A program made the position numbers and the translations under genes. Positions 13,238 to 21,650 of a stretch of DNA of 34,075 nucleotides are shown here, one piece after another. The stretch covers positions 1-34,075 of the forward strand of contig JAUIAA010000002.1 in assembly GCA_030425715.1 (NCBI GenBank). The letters run 5' to 3'. This DNA is from Bacteroidia bacterium (GTDB taxonomy: Bacteria > Bacteroidota > Bacteroidia > Flavobacteriales > Flavobacteriaceae). The number at the start of each line of letters is the position of its first letter. Positions within the stretch are counted from its first letter, which is position 1. The notes beneath the pieces are model-generated. The model searched no databases and was not told the origin of the DNA. It was given only the letters and a program-made list of their open reading frames with translations.

Positions 13238-16222
13238 ATGCAGAACAAAGGACTTATTAGATTATTTGCAATCGTATTTAGTATTGTTTGTTTATACCAG
13301 TTATCGTTTACCTGGATGGCAAAAAATGTAGAGAAAAATGCTGTGAGCTACGCTAAAACGAATGCGTCTGATAATGATGCAAAAGGAATTGCAAAGTTAG
13401 AAAGAAAGTATCTAGACTCTGTAGCCAATCTCCCAGTAGTAAATTTGGGAATTACAGATTTTACGTACAATGAAGTTAAAGAAAAAGAAATTAATCTTGG
13501 ATTGGATTTAAAAGGTGGTATTAATGCTACTTTAGAAGTATCTGTTAAAGATATTTTATTCGGTTTAGCCAATCAGTCTAAAAATCCTGTTTTTAATAAT
13601 GCTTTAGCGGAAGCTAGTAAGGCACAAAAAAATAGTGATAAAGATTATTTAACCTTGTTTTTTACTGCTTTTGAAAACGAAAGCAAAGGTACTGTAAAAC
13701 TTAGTGACCCAAGTATTTTTGGTAACAAATCATTAAAAGATAAGATCAATTTCAAAATGTCTGATGATGAGGTAAAACCAATTTTACAAGAGGAAGTAAA
13801 AGGTTCTATCAATACTGCATTTGAAGTATTACGTAGTAGAATTGACCGTTTTGGGGTAACACAACCTAATATCCAAAGAATTGGAGAGTCTGGTAGAATT
13901 TTAATTGAATTACCTGGTGCTAAAGATATTGATCGTGTTAAAAAATTATTACAAAGTACTGCAGAATTACAATTTTGGGAAGTGTATACCAACCAAGAAA
14001 TTGCTCAATTCTTTGTAGATGCCAATAACAAATTAGCCGAAATTTTAAAACCTGAAACTACCGAAGTTGCTACAGATTCAACAGCAACTGCAGATGCCGA
14101 AATTGATGATTTATTAGGTGAGGTAAAGGACTCTGTTAATTTAGAAGCTGCTAATCCTTTATTTAGCAAATTAATGCCTAGGTTTCCACAAGCTGCCAAT
14201 GACATCAGCTCCATTGTAGCTACAGCAAGCGTAAAAGATACTGCAACAATTAACAAATACCTTAGCATGAAAGAGGTAAGGCATTTACTACCTGCAGATA
14301 TGAAATATGCTAAATTTGCATGGGATGCCAAACCAATTAATAATACAGATTTTATTAATTTTTATGTAATCAAATCTAACCATGAAGATGTTGCTCCAAT
14401 TCAAGGAGATGTAATTTCTGATGCAGCACAGGTTTTTGATCAATTAGGTGCTAACCCTGAGGTAAGCATGACCATGAACTCTAAAGGAACCAAACTTTGG
14501 AGTAAAATGACTACGGATAATGTGGGTAAATTTGTGGCTGTAGTTTTAGACGATTATGTGTATTCTGCACCTAGAGTAAACGATGCAATTACTAATGGTA
14601 GAACTTCTATTTCTGGACAATTTACTATTGATGAAGCACAAGATTTAGCAAATGCCTTAAAATCTGGTAAATTACCTGCTGCAGCAAGAATTATTCAATC
14701 AGATGTTGTTGGACCTTCATTAGGTCATGAGGCAATTCAAAGCGGTACAAATTCATTTATCATTGCTTTAATTTTAGTATTGATTTGGATGATTTTTTAC
14801 TATGGTAAAGCAGGAATTTTCTCAGATATTGCCTTATCATTAAACATCTTATTTATTTTTGGAGTACTCGCCGCCTTTGGTGCTGTACTAACCTTACCTG
14901 GTATTGCAGGTATTGTGTTAACCATTGGTATGGCAGTAGATGCAAATGTGCTGATTTATGAAAGAATTAAAGAAGAATTAAACAGAGGTAAAGGTTTAAA
15001 AGAATCTATAAACGATGGTTTTAGTGGTGCCTTATCTTCTATTTTAGATGCAAACGTTACTACCTTATTAACAGGTATAATTTTATATATTTTCGGAACA
15101 GGTCCTGTAAAAGGATTTGCGACTACTTTAATGATAGGTATTGTAACCTCATTATTTTCGGCAATTTTTATTACAAGATTATTAATTGAATGGTATGTAA
15201 ACAAGGGAAATACAATTACTTTCAATACCAATATTACTAAAAATTGGTTTAAAGATCTTAGAATTGATTTCTTAAAAAAACGTAAAGTTGCGTATATTAT
15301 TTCGGGAATCATTTTAGCTTTAGGTATTGGCTCATTATTTACCAACGGTTTAAATTATGGTGTAGACTTTAAAGGAGGTAGAACCTATACCGTTCGATTT
15401 GAAAATGCCGTTAGTGCTCCTGATATTGCGAGTAGTTTAAAACCTGTTTTTGAAAGTTCTCCAGAAGTAAAAACTTTTGGTACAGCAAATCAATTAAAAA
15501 TAACTACGAAGTATAAAATTGACGATAATGGTATTCATGTTGATGAGGAAGTACAAAAATTATTATACGATGGTGTAAAACCATTTTTACCTGCTGATTT
15601 GAGCTATGATGACTTTATATTAAAAGGCGAAGACTCTGGTCATAAAATTGGTATCATGGGATATATGAAAGTTGGACCAACCATTGCAGATGATATCAAA
15701 CAAGCTGCTTTTTGGGCAATTATTGGTTCTTTAATTGTGGTTTTCTTATATATCTTAATCCGTTTTAGAAAATGGCAATTTAGTTTAGGTGCGGTAGTTG
15801 CAGTATTTCACGACGTATTAATCGTACTTTCTTTATTCTCTATTTTTTATAAAATACTGCCATTTGATATGGAAATAGGCCAATCGTTTATTGCCGCCAT
15901 ATTAACCGTGGTAGGTTACTCTTTAAATGATACCGTAGTAATTTTTGACAGAATTAGAGAGTTTACCAATAAACATACTACATGGAAATTTAATAGAGTG
16001 GTAGATGCTGCATTGAGTAGTACTTTAGGTAGAACTGTAAATACTTCATTAACCACTTTAATTGTATTGTTAGCTATCTTTCTTTTTGGTGGAGATTCTA
16101 TTAAAGGATTTATGTTCGCCTTAATTATAGGGGTAGTAGTAGGTACTTATTCCTCCTTATTTATTGCATCGCCAATTATGTACGACACCATGGTGAAATT
16201 AGATAAAAAAAGTAAAAAATAA
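13238..16222 (+). CDS. secDF: Fused protein translocase subunit SecDF
   Basis: Inner-membrane partner of SecYEG that uses the proton gradient to pull secreted proteins out of the channel. SecD and SecF are fused in one 994-aa chain, usual for Bacteroidota. TM1 is near residues 7-24. The SecD motif LGLDLKGGINATLEV begins near residue 88. A large periplasmic P1 region of several hundred residues follows, with RSRIDRFGVTQPNIQRIGESGRILIELPG. The SecD membrane part contains TIGMAVDANVLIYERIKEEL. The SecF half starts near residue 680 with GVDFKGGRTYTV and contains VVGYSLNDTVVIFDRIRE. The segment around residues 260-300 is rich in T, A and acidic residues and is probably a species-specific linker. 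Confidence 0.97.
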   Translation: MQNKGLIRLFAIVFSIVCLYQLSFTWMAKNVEKNAVSYAKTNASDNDAKGIAKLERKYLDSVANLPVVNLGITDFTYNEVKEKEINLGLDLKGGINATLEVSVKDILFGLANQSKNPVFNNALAEASKAQKNSDKDYLTLFFTAFENESKGTVKLSDPSIFGNKSLKDKINFKMSDDEVKPILQEEVKGSINTAFEVLRSRIDRFGVTQPNIQRIGESGRILIELPGAKDIDRVKKLLQSTAELQFWEVYTNQEIAQFFVDANNKLAEILKPETTEVATDSTATADAEIDDLLGEVKDSVNLEAANPLFSKLMPRFPQAANDISSIVATASVKDTATINKYLSMKEVRHLLPADMKYAKFAWDAKPINNTDFINFYVIKSNHEDVAPIQGDVISDAAQVFDQLGANPEVSMTMNSKGTKLWSKMTTDNVGKFVAVVLDDYVYSAPRVNDAITNGRTSISGQFTIDEAQDLANALKSGKLPAAARIIQSDVVGPSLGHEAIQSGTNSFIIALILVLIWMIFYYGKAGIFSDIALSLNILFIFGVLAAFGAVLTLPGIAGIVLTIGMAVDANVLIYERIKEELNRGKGLKESINDGFSGALSSILDANVTTLLTGIILYIFGTGPVKGFATTLMIGIVTSLFSAIFITRLLIEWYVNKGNTITFNTNITKNWFKDLRIDFLKKRKVAYIISGIILALGIGSLFTNGLNYGVDFKGGRTYTVRFENAVSAPDIASSLKPVFESSPEVKTFGTANQLKITTKYKIDDNGIHVDEEVQKLLYDGVKPFLPADLSYDDFILKGEDSGHKIGIMGYMKVGPTIADDIKQAAFWAIIGSLIVVFLYILIRFRKWQFSLGAVVAVFHDVLIVLSLFSIFYKILPFDMEIGQSFIAAILTVVGYSLNDTVVIFDRIREFTNKHTTWKFNRVVDAALSSTLGRTVNTSLTTLIVLLAIFLFGGDSIKGFMFALIIGVVVGTYSSLFIASPIMYDTMVKLDKKSKK

Positions 16223-16249
16223 TTTACTTTACCAACTAACTATTTTATT

Positions 16250-16288
16250 AAAAACCTTTTAAGTAAATTGCTTAAAAGGTTTTTAGTT
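16250..16288 (+). terminator. Intrinsic terminator after secDF
   Basis: Perfect 14-bp stem AAAAACCTTTTAAG (16250-16263) and CTTAAAAGGTTTTT (16271-16284) with a 7-nt loop, followed by T-rich sequence. Confidence 0.85.
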
Positions 16289-16294
16289 TTTATG

Positions 16295-16302
16295 TACTTT
16301 TG
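16295..16302 (+). promoter_or_regulatory. -7 promoter element for the hpt-adk-obg operon
   Basis: TACTTTTG matches TAnnTTTG. It lies just after the secDF terminator and 43 bp before the hpt ATG. A TTG at 16268-16270 lies 24 bp upstream, slightly farther than the usual -33 spacing. Confidence 0.55.
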
Positions 16303-16344
16303 CACTTTCCTTTTTAAAAGGGAATTTTGATTTTTATATAGATA

Positions 16345-16884
16345 ATGAGTTTGATTAAACTACACGACAAAGAATTTGAACCTTTTATTGACAAAAACCG
16401 TATAGCAAAATATGTAAAGTATTTAGCAGAGGTAATTGCAGATGACTTAGATAAAGATGAACAACCTATTTTTATAGGTATTTTAAATGGCTCTTTTATT
16501 TTTGCCGCAGATTTTGTACGTGAATACCCATACGATTGCCATATCTCTTTTGTAAAATTAGCTTCCTATGAAGGAACCAATTCTAGCGGAAAAGTAAAAC
16601 AGTTGGTAGGAATCAATGAAGATTTAGAAGGTAAGACTGTTGTGATTCTTGAAGATATTATTGACTCTGGGAATACCTTAAGCGAGATTTATAAAATTTT
16701 TCAAAATCAAAATGTAAAATCCTTAAAAATAGCCACCTTATTCTTTAAACCTGATGTATTTACCAAAGCCCTACCCATTGATTATATTGGTAAATCTATT
16801 GAAGATAAATTTATTGTAGGTTACGGTTTAGACTATGATGGTTTAGGAAGAAATTTACCTGACATTTATCAATTAAAAGCATAA
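16345..16884 (+). CDS. hpt: Hypoxanthine phosphoribosyltransferase
   Basis: Purine salvage enzyme that joins hypoxanthine (often also guanine) to PRPP, giving IMP or GMP. It is 179 aa, a type I phosphoribosyltransferase. The PRPP-binding motif VVILEDIIDSGNTL lies near residues 98-111. The flexible-loop region SFVKLASYEGTNSSG and the base-recognition text PIDYIGKSIEDKFIVGYGLDYDGLGRNLP are both typical of the family. The adk start is 17 bases after its stop, so the two are probably one operon. Confidence 0.94.
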   Translation: MSLIKLHDKEFEPFIDKNRIAKYVKYLAEVIADDLDKDEQPIFIGILNGSFIFAADFVREYPYDCHISFVKLASYEGTNSSGKVKQLVGINEDLEGKTVVILEDIIDSGNTLSEIYKIFQNQNVKSLKIATLFFKPDVFTKALPIDYIGKSIEDKFIVGYGLDYDGLGRNLPDIYQLKA

Positions 16885-16900
16885 AAATAAAGATAATCTG

Positions 16901-17473
16901 ATGAAAAATATAGTTTTATTTGGCCCTCCAGGTGCAGGGAAAGGAACACAAGCAGAAGTTTTAAAAGACAAATATGATTTGGTACATATCTCTACTGGAG
17001 ATGTGTTTAGATACAATATTAAAAATGCAACCGATTTAGGAAAATTAGCACAATCCTTTATGGACAAAGGAGATTTGGTTCCTGATGAAGTAACCATTGA
17101 TATGCTTAAAGCCGAAGTAGATAAAAACACCGATGCAAACGGTTTTATTTTTGACGGATTCCCTAGAACAGAATCACAAGCCAAAGCTTTAGATACTTTT
17201 TTAGCGGAAAAAAATGAGAACATAAATGGAATGGTTGCCTTGGAAGTACCTGAAAACTTATTGGTAGAACGTTTATTGAAAAGAGGTGAAACTAGTGGTA
17301 GAGCCGATGATCAAGACGAAAGCAAAATAAGAAACCGCTTTAACGAATACCAAACCAAAACTGCTATTTTACAAGATTACTACGCTGCTCAAAACAAATA
17401 TTTTGGCGTAAATGGTGTAGGTTCTATTGAAGAAATTACAGGTAGACTTTGTCAGGTTTTTGACAAACTATAA
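16901..17473 (+). CDS. adk: Adenylate kinase (short-LID form)
   Basis: Catalyses ATP + AMP to 2 ADP in the cytoplasm. The protein is 190 aa. The P-loop GPPGAGKGT is at residues 8-16, the AMP-binding text is STGDVFR and GFIFDGFPRTESQAKALD, and the arginine finger region is RLLKRGETSGRADDQDESKIRNRF. In place of the long zinc or hydrogen-bonded LID there is only a short loop, so it is the compact form common in Bacteroidota. It lies between hpt and obg on the same strand, with a 30-bp gap to obg. Confidence 0.96.
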   Translation: MKNIVLFGPPGAGKGTQAEVLKDKYDLVHISTGDVFRYNIKNATDLGKLAQSFMDKGDLVPDEVTIDMLKAEVDKNTDANGFIFDGFPRTESQAKALDTFLAEKNENINGMVALEVPENLLVERLLKRGETSGRADDQDESKIRNRFNEYQTKTAILQDYYAAQNKYFGVNGVGSIEEITGRLCQVFDKL

Positions 17474-17503
17474 AAAATTTAACCCTTTTCTGATACGAAG
17501 AAG

Positions 17504-18496
17504 ATGACTGAAGGAAATTTTGTTGATTATATAAAAATATTTGCTGCCTCTGGCAAAGGTGGGAAGGGTTCTGTGCATTTACATAGAGAAAAATACATTT
17601 CCAAAGGTGGACCAGATGGAGGTGATGGAGGTCGTGGTGGTCACGTAATTTTACGTGGTAACAAAAATATGTGGACCTTGTTTCACTTAAAATTTAAACG
17701 CCATTTTAAAGCGGAGCACGGAGGTGCTGGAAGTAAAAATAGAAGTACTGGTAAAGATGGCGAAGATATTTATATTGAAGTCCCATTAGGAACTATTATT
17801 CGTGATGGAGAAACGCAAGAGGTACTGTATGAAATTACCGAAAATGAGCAAGAAATTATCCTAGCGGAAGGCGGAAAAGGTGGTAGAGGAAACTGGCATT
17901 TTAAATCGGCCACCAATCAAACTCCTAGGTATGCACAACCCGGTATAGATGGTGTAGAAGGATGGTATCAATTAGAATTAAAACTCCTAGCGGATGTGGG
18001 ACTTGTTGGATTTCCAAATGCAGGAAAATCTACTTTATTATCCGTATTAACATCCGCAAAACCAAAAATAGCAGATTATGCTTTTACTACCTTAAAACCA
18101 AATTTAGGTATTGTAGAATATCGTGATTTTAAAAGTTTTGTCATGGCAGATATTCCTGGAATTATTGAAGGTGCCGCGGAAGGAAAAGGTTTAGGTCATC
18201 GTTTTTTACGTCATATTGAAAGGAATTCAACCTTGTTATTTTTGATACCTGCAGACAGTGAAAATATACAAAAAGAATACGAAATTTTGCTAAACGAATT
18301 GAAGTTGCACAACCCTGAATTATTAGATAAAGACAGGCTTTTGGCAATTTCCAAATCGGATATGTTGGATGATGAATTAAAGCAAGAGGTAACTAAAGAA
18401 TTACCTAATGATTTAAATCATATTTTTATTTCTTCAGTTGCACAAACAGGCTTGACCGAATTGAAAGATTTACTTTGGCAGATGTTAAATAATTAG
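17504..18496 (+). CDS. obg: GTPase Obg
   Basis: Essential ribosome-associated GTPase involved in 50S assembly and the stringent response; 330 aa. The glycine-rich Obg fold at the N-terminus (about 1-160) shows AASGKGGKGSVHLHREKY, GGPDGGDGGRGGHV and AEGGKGGRGNWHFKSATNQTPR. The G domain begins with the P-loop GFPNAGKST near residue 169, then TTLKPNLGIV, DIPGIIEGAAEGKGLGHRFLRH and the specificity motif KSDM. There is no long C-terminal extension, as is usual in this group. It is the last gene of hpt-adk-obg. No clear terminator follows. Confidence 0.96.
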   Translation: MTEGNFVDYIKIFAASGKGGKGSVHLHREKYISKGGPDGGDGGRGGHVILRGNKNMWTLFHLKFKRHFKAEHGGAGSKNRSTGKDGEDIYIEVPLGTIIRDGETQEVLYEITENEQEIILAEGGKGGRGNWHFKSATNQTPRYAQPGIDGVEGWYQLELKLLADVGLVGFPNAGKSTLLSVLTSAKPKIADYAFTTLKPNLGIVEYRDFKSFVMADIPGIIEGAAEGKGLGHRFLRHIERNSTLLFLIPADSENIQKEYEILLNELKLHNPELLDKDRLLAISKSDMLDDELKQEVTKELPNDLNHIFISSVAQTGLTELKDLLWQMLNN

Positions 18497-18607
18497 GCTA
18501 GTAAATACTTCTTAAAGCAAATTATTTAGAGATTAATAAAAATTATTTGAATCAAACATTTAGGGAATAAAATCCCAATATTGTGTGTAATTTTAAAAAT
18601 CAATATT

Positions 18608-19015
18608 ATGAAGTTAACTTTTTGTGTAATCCTTTTAATTATTTTAAAAGCAAATTCACAAAATTTTTCTGATGAATTAACTACAATTAAAAGTAAAAAT
18701 CAAGAATGTTTGAACGTGGGAAAACATATGTTTGATTGTTCGGTGAAATATTATCAAGAAAGTGATAGTTTATTAAATGTAGTTTATGATAGAATAAAAA
18801 GTAATTTACGCTCAGAAGAAAAAAACGACTTAGTAAACTCCCAATTAGCTTGGATTAAACTTCGAAATTTAGAATTTAAGAAAATTAATTCTAAAAATAC
18901 AGACTTAGGAAATGGACTTGATGATAAAATGATTAAAAATCAGGAAAAAGCTAATTTCACCTCTAAAAGAATACAATTCTTAATAAATAAATTCTTGAAA
19001 ACTGAAAGTAAATAA
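18608..19015 (+). CDS. LprI-like (DUF1311) exported protein
   Basis: Protein of 135 aa with a short signal peptide ending near KANSQ. The mature part resembles the lysozyme-inhibitor LprI N-terminal/DUF1311 family: a spaced cysteine pair (QECLNVGKHMFDCSVKYYQESDSLLNVVYDRI) followed by an LVNSQLAWIKLRNLE-type helix. The family's demonstrated role in some species is lysozyme inhibition; here that is only a possibility. An upstream in-frame TTG at 18581 is less likely than the ATG at 18608, which gives a proper signal peptide. It stands alone between obg and the convergent small gene at 19072. Confidence 0.75.
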   Translation: MKLTFCVILLIILKANSQNFSDELTTIKSKNQECLNVGKHMFDCSVKYYQESDSLLNVVYDRIKSNLRSEEKNDLVNSQLAWIKLRNLEFKKINSKNTDLGNGLDDKMIKNQEKANFTSKRIQFLINKFLKTESK

Positions 19016-19071
19016 AATACCCTGTGTACGAAAAAAATACACTTAAACCCTATAGTTTACATAAACTTAGA

Positions 19072-19206
19072 TTAACTAGGCAATAACAATTCCATCAATC
19101 TTTCCAAATTATTAAAAAGATATAAAACTACAGCAAGTACAATTACCAAAATAATCGCCCTTTTATAATTTGGTTTTTTTCGTTTTACAAATTTTGAATC
19201 TTTCAT
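19072..19206 (-). CDS. Small single-pass membrane protein (44 aa)
   Basis: Short frame from an ATG at 19206 to a TAA at 19072. The product is basic at the N-terminus (KDSKFVKRKKPNYKRA), then one hydrophobic helix of about 17 residues (IILVIVLAVVLYLF), then NNLERLMELLLPS. The positive-inside pattern fits an inner-membrane protein with its N-terminus in the cytoplasm. It begins 11 bases after the stop of mnmD on the same strand, so it is probably co-transcribed with it. Such a composition is unlikely for random AT-rich DNA, but the gene is supported only by that and by its position. Function unknown. Confidence 0.6.
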   Translation of the reverse strand: MKDSKFVKRKKPNYKRAIILVIVLAVVLYLFNNLERLMELLLPS

Positions 19207-19217
19207 ATCTGTATTAA

Positions 19218-19889
19218 TTATATCTTTTTTACTCCTCTAAGCATTTCTCTTTTCCCAGGAGGACCAGGCAATTTTTCTACTAAAAACCCCACTTTTTGCA
19301 TCGCCCTACGCACACTTCCTTTGGCAGCATAAGTTACTAAAATTCCGTTTTCTTTTAATGCCTTATACATTTTATCAAATATTTCTTCTGTCCATAGTTC
19401 AGGTTGTACTCTGGCACCAAAGGCATCAAAATAAATCAAATCAAATTGGCTGTTATCTTTGATGTCTTCAAAATGTTCTTTTCTCTTTTTCAAGGAAAAA
19501 GAACCCTTTAAAATTTCATGGTTTTTATCCCAATTCAATGTATGCATTTTACCAAAAAAACTTGCAAAATGTTCTGCATTCAACTCTGTAACATAATTCA
19601 ACTTTTCTATATCTTCTTTACCTACTGGAAAAGCTTCCACCCCTTCGTAGCTTATTTTTAAATTTCGCTTTTGCGCTTCTAAAAAAGTAATAAAACAGTT
19701 TAAACCAGTACCAAAACCAATTTCTAAAATAGCTAAACTAGAACCATTTTTATAATTATCTAATCCGTTTTTAATAAAAACATGATACGCCTCTTGAATA
19801 GCTCCATGTTTAGAATGGTAGTTTTCATCCCATGCAGGCAAATAAATGGTTGTCGATCCATCAGCTGTGGTAATTATTTCTCTTTGCAT
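19218..19889 (-). CDS. mnmD: tRNA 5-methylaminomethyl-2-thiouridine methyltransferase MnmD
   Basis: SAM-dependent methyltransferase for the last step of mnm5s2U34 formation in the tRNA wobble position. It is 223 aa, the stand-alone MnmD form (DUF752), without the FAD-dependent MnmC2 oxidoreductase half found in enterobacterial MnmC. Visible are LEIGFGTGLN (SAM-binding), EGVEAFP, the catalytic-site text IYFDAFGARVQPELWT, TYAAKGSVRRAM, and the closing LPGPPGKREMLRG. It is divergent from ilvE. A -7 element CAAAGTTA (TAACTTTG on the minus strand) lies at 19906-19913. Confidence 0.93.
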   Translation of the reverse strand: MQREIITTADGSTTIYLPAWDENYHSKHGAIQEAYHVFIKNGLDNYKNGSSLAILEIGFGTGLNCFITFLEAQKRNLKISYEGVEAFPVGKEDIEKLNYVTELNAEHFASFFGKMHTLNWDKNHEILKGSFSLKKRKEHFEDIKDNSQFDLIYFDAFGARVQPELWTEEIFDKMYKALKENGILVTYAAKGSVRRAMQKVGFLVEKLPGPPGKREMLRGVKKI

Positions 19890-19905
19890 TGTATTTCTTT
19901 CCCTA

Positions 19906-19913
19906 CAAAGTTA
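19906..19913 (-). promoter_or_regulatory. -7 promoter element for mnmD
   Basis: TAACTTTG on the minus strand matches TAnnTTTG, 17 bp upstream of the mnmD ATG, giving a leader of roughly 11 nt. Confidence 0.5.
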
Positions 19914-19973
19914 CAAAATGTAAATTCTTTGAAAAATTCCTAACTAGGAAGTAGACAAGTGCGTATTATTGAG

Positions 19974-19981
19974 TATTTTTG
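19974..19981 (+). promoter_or_regulatory. -7 promoter element for ilvE
   Basis: TATTTTTG matches TAnnTTTG. The transcript start it predicts (near 19987) lies downstream of an in-frame GTG at 19959, so translation must begin at 19998 or 20004. Confidence 0.55.
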
Positions 19982-19997
19982 CATAAAATTTACGCAG

Positions 19998-21068
19998 ATG
20001 ATTATGCAAGAAACACTTACCATAAACGTTGAAAAAACGAAAAAATCTAAAATTAACGAAGTTGATTTTAGCAATTTACCATTCGGACAAGTTTATACCG
20101 ATCATATGATGGTATGCAATTTTGCAGATGGTAAATGGGAACAACCAAAAATCATTCCTTACCAAAATATTAGCCTAGATCCTTCTGCTAAGATATTTCA
20201 TTACGGGCAATCTGTTTTTGAAGGTATGAAGGCTTATAAAGATGCGAATGATCAGGTTTGGTTATTTAGACCACTGGAGAATCAAAAAAGAATCAATATC
20301 TCCTCTAAACGTTTGGCAATTCCTGAATTTCCTGAAGCGTATTTTATGGAAGGACTTAAAACTTTATTGCAGGTAGATAGAGACTGGATTCCAACTACAG
20401 ATGGGAGTTCTTTATATATCCGCCCATTTGTTTTTGCATCGGGTAATGGTTTCCATGCGTCACCATCTGATAAATATACTTTTATTATTGCTTGCTCGCC
20501 ATCTGGCGCTTACTTTGGAGGAAAAGTAAAAGTTTTGATAGAGCAAACTTATTCAAGATCGGCAAATGGTGGTGTTGGTTATGCTAAGGCTGGCGGTAAT
20601 TATGCAGGGCAGTTTTACCCTACGCAATTGGCGATTGAAAAAGGCTACCAACAGGTAATTTGGACAGATGATACCAGCCATGAATATATTGAAGAGGCTG
20701 GAGCGATGAATATTTTTGTTCGTATTGGCGATACTTTAATTACCGGGCCAACCAGTGATAGAATTTTAGATGGAATTACACGTAAAAGTATTATTGAAAT
20801 AGCCAAAGATGAAGGAATTAATGTTGAAGTAAGAAAAATTACCGTTAACGAATTGGTTACAGCTGCAGAAAATGGTGCATTAAAAGAAATGTTTGGAGCT
20901 GGTACTGCCGCCGTAATTTCGCCAATTTCAGGTTTTGGTTATGGCGATAAAGACTTTGACATTCCAGAAATAGCAGATAAATTCGCCCCTATTTTAAAGA
21001 AAAGAATTACAGATATACAATACAATCGCGCTGAAGATAAATTTGGCTGGCGTTATTTAGTGAAATAA
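19998..21068 (+). CDS. ilvE: Branched-chain amino acid aminotransferase
   Basis: PLP-dependent class IV transaminase that makes leucine, isoleucine and valine from their 2-oxoacids, with glutamate as amino donor. The protein is 356 aa from the ATG at 19998 (354 from the ATG at 20004). The PLP lysine is Lys197 in GYAKAGGNYAG. Other family text includes IFHYGQSVFEGMKAYK, YIRPFVFAS, EAGAMNIFVRIG and MFGAGTAAVISPI. This is the longer, eukaryote-like BCAT type (about 350 residues) rather than the shorter E. coli type. The start is decided by the -7 element at 19974-19981. Confidence 0.94.
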   Translation: MIMQETLTINVEKTKKSKINEVDFSNLPFGQVYTDHMMVCNFADGKWEQPKIIPYQNISLDPSAKIFHYGQSVFEGMKAYKDANDQVWLFRPLENQKRINISSKRLAIPEFPEAYFMEGLKTLLQVDRDWIPTTDGSSLYIRPFVFASGNGFHASPSDKYTFIIACSPSGAYFGGKVKVLIEQTYSRSANGGVGYAKAGGNYAGQFYPTQLAIEKGYQQVIWTDDTSHEYIEEAGAMNIFVRIGDTLITGPTSDRILDGITRKSIIEIAKDEGINVEVRKITVNELVTAAENGALKEMFGAGTAAVISPISGFGYGDKDFDIPEIADKFAPILKKRITDIQYNRAEDKFGWRYLVK

Positions 21069-21070
21069 GA

Positions 21071-21096
21071 AAAAAGCTCCGATTGGAGCTTTTTTT
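21071..21096. terminator. Bidirectional terminator between ilvE and the MazG-like gene
   Basis: AAAAAGCTCC (21071-21080), a GATT loop, then GGAGCTTTTT (21085-21094) with more T. It begins 2 bases after the ilvE stop, and its T-run overlaps the stop codon of the opposing gene at 21095-21097. Confidence 0.88.
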
Positions 21097-21481
21097 AATT
21101 TTCAAGTATTTCTATAATATTGGGTTTAAAATATTTTGGTCCTTTCATTACCTTCCCATCTTCTCGATAGATTGGTTTGCCATCTGCATCTAATTTACTC
21201 ATATTACTTCTTTGAATTTCATTAAACACTTCTTCAATTTTATATTGCATACCGTGTTCTAATATAGTGCCACAAAGTATATATAACATATCCCCAAGTG
21301 CATCAGCAACCTCAACCAAATCTTTGTTTTTTGCCGCTTCTAAATACTCTTCATTTTCTTCTGCCATTAAATTAAAACGTAAATCTAAAATATTTTCTGG
21401 TAAATTTACAGTGGGTTCATTTTGCACTCCCAAGCCAAAAGCTTCATGGAATTCTTGTACTGCTTTTAATTTATTTTTCAT
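21095..21481 (-). CDS. MazG-like nucleotide pyrophosphohydrolase
   Basis: All-alpha NTP pyrophosphohydrolase superfamily (MazG / phosphoribosyl-ATP pyrophosphohydrolase-like), 128 aa. Proteins of this group hydrolyse nucleoside triphosphates to monophosphates and pyrophosphate, often to remove damaged nucleotides. The Mg-binding acidic pattern is visible as EENEEYLEA followed by EVADALGDMLYILCG. The C-terminal tail GKPIYREDGKVMKGPKYFKPNI is often seen in a phage- and bacteria-wide subgroup. The true substrate cannot be read from the sequence. It has its own complete-looking promoter at 21504-21533. Confidence 0.83.
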   Translation of the reverse strand: MKNKLKAVQEFHEAFGLGVQNEPTVNLPENILDLRFNLMAEENEEYLEAAKNKDLVEVADALGDMLYILCGTILEHGMQYKIEEVFNEIQRSNMSKLDADGKPIYREDGKVMKGPKYFKPNIIEILEN

Positions 21482-21503
21482 GTTCTATTTTCTTTATAAT
21501 CTT

Positions 21504-21533
21504 CAAAATTAAAATTTTACCATTTTAATGCAA
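21504..21533 (-). promoter_or_regulatory. Full Bacteroidota-type promoter for the MazG-like gene
   Basis: On the minus strand: TTG (21531-21533), a 19-bp spacer, then TAATTTTG (21504-21511). This fits the TTG-N17-23-TAnnTTTG consensus in both elements and spacing. It predicts a leader of about 17 nt before the ATG at 21481. Confidence 0.65.
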
Positions 21534-21612
21534 CATTCCATAATATTATTTATAAACATTTTATTCTATATACAATCTAATTCATTCGCAAATCAGTAAA
21601 AATAATATATTG

Positions 21613-21620
21613 TATATTTG
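21613..21620 (+). promoter_or_regulatory. -7 promoter element for the cytochrome lipoprotein gene
   Basis: TATATTTG matches TAnnTTTG. The predicted transcript start near 21626 lies after an in-frame TTG at 21618, which supports the ATG at 21651 as the start. Confidence 0.55.
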
Positions 21621-21650
21621 ATATGTAAATCATTGCTTTACTATTTTGTT

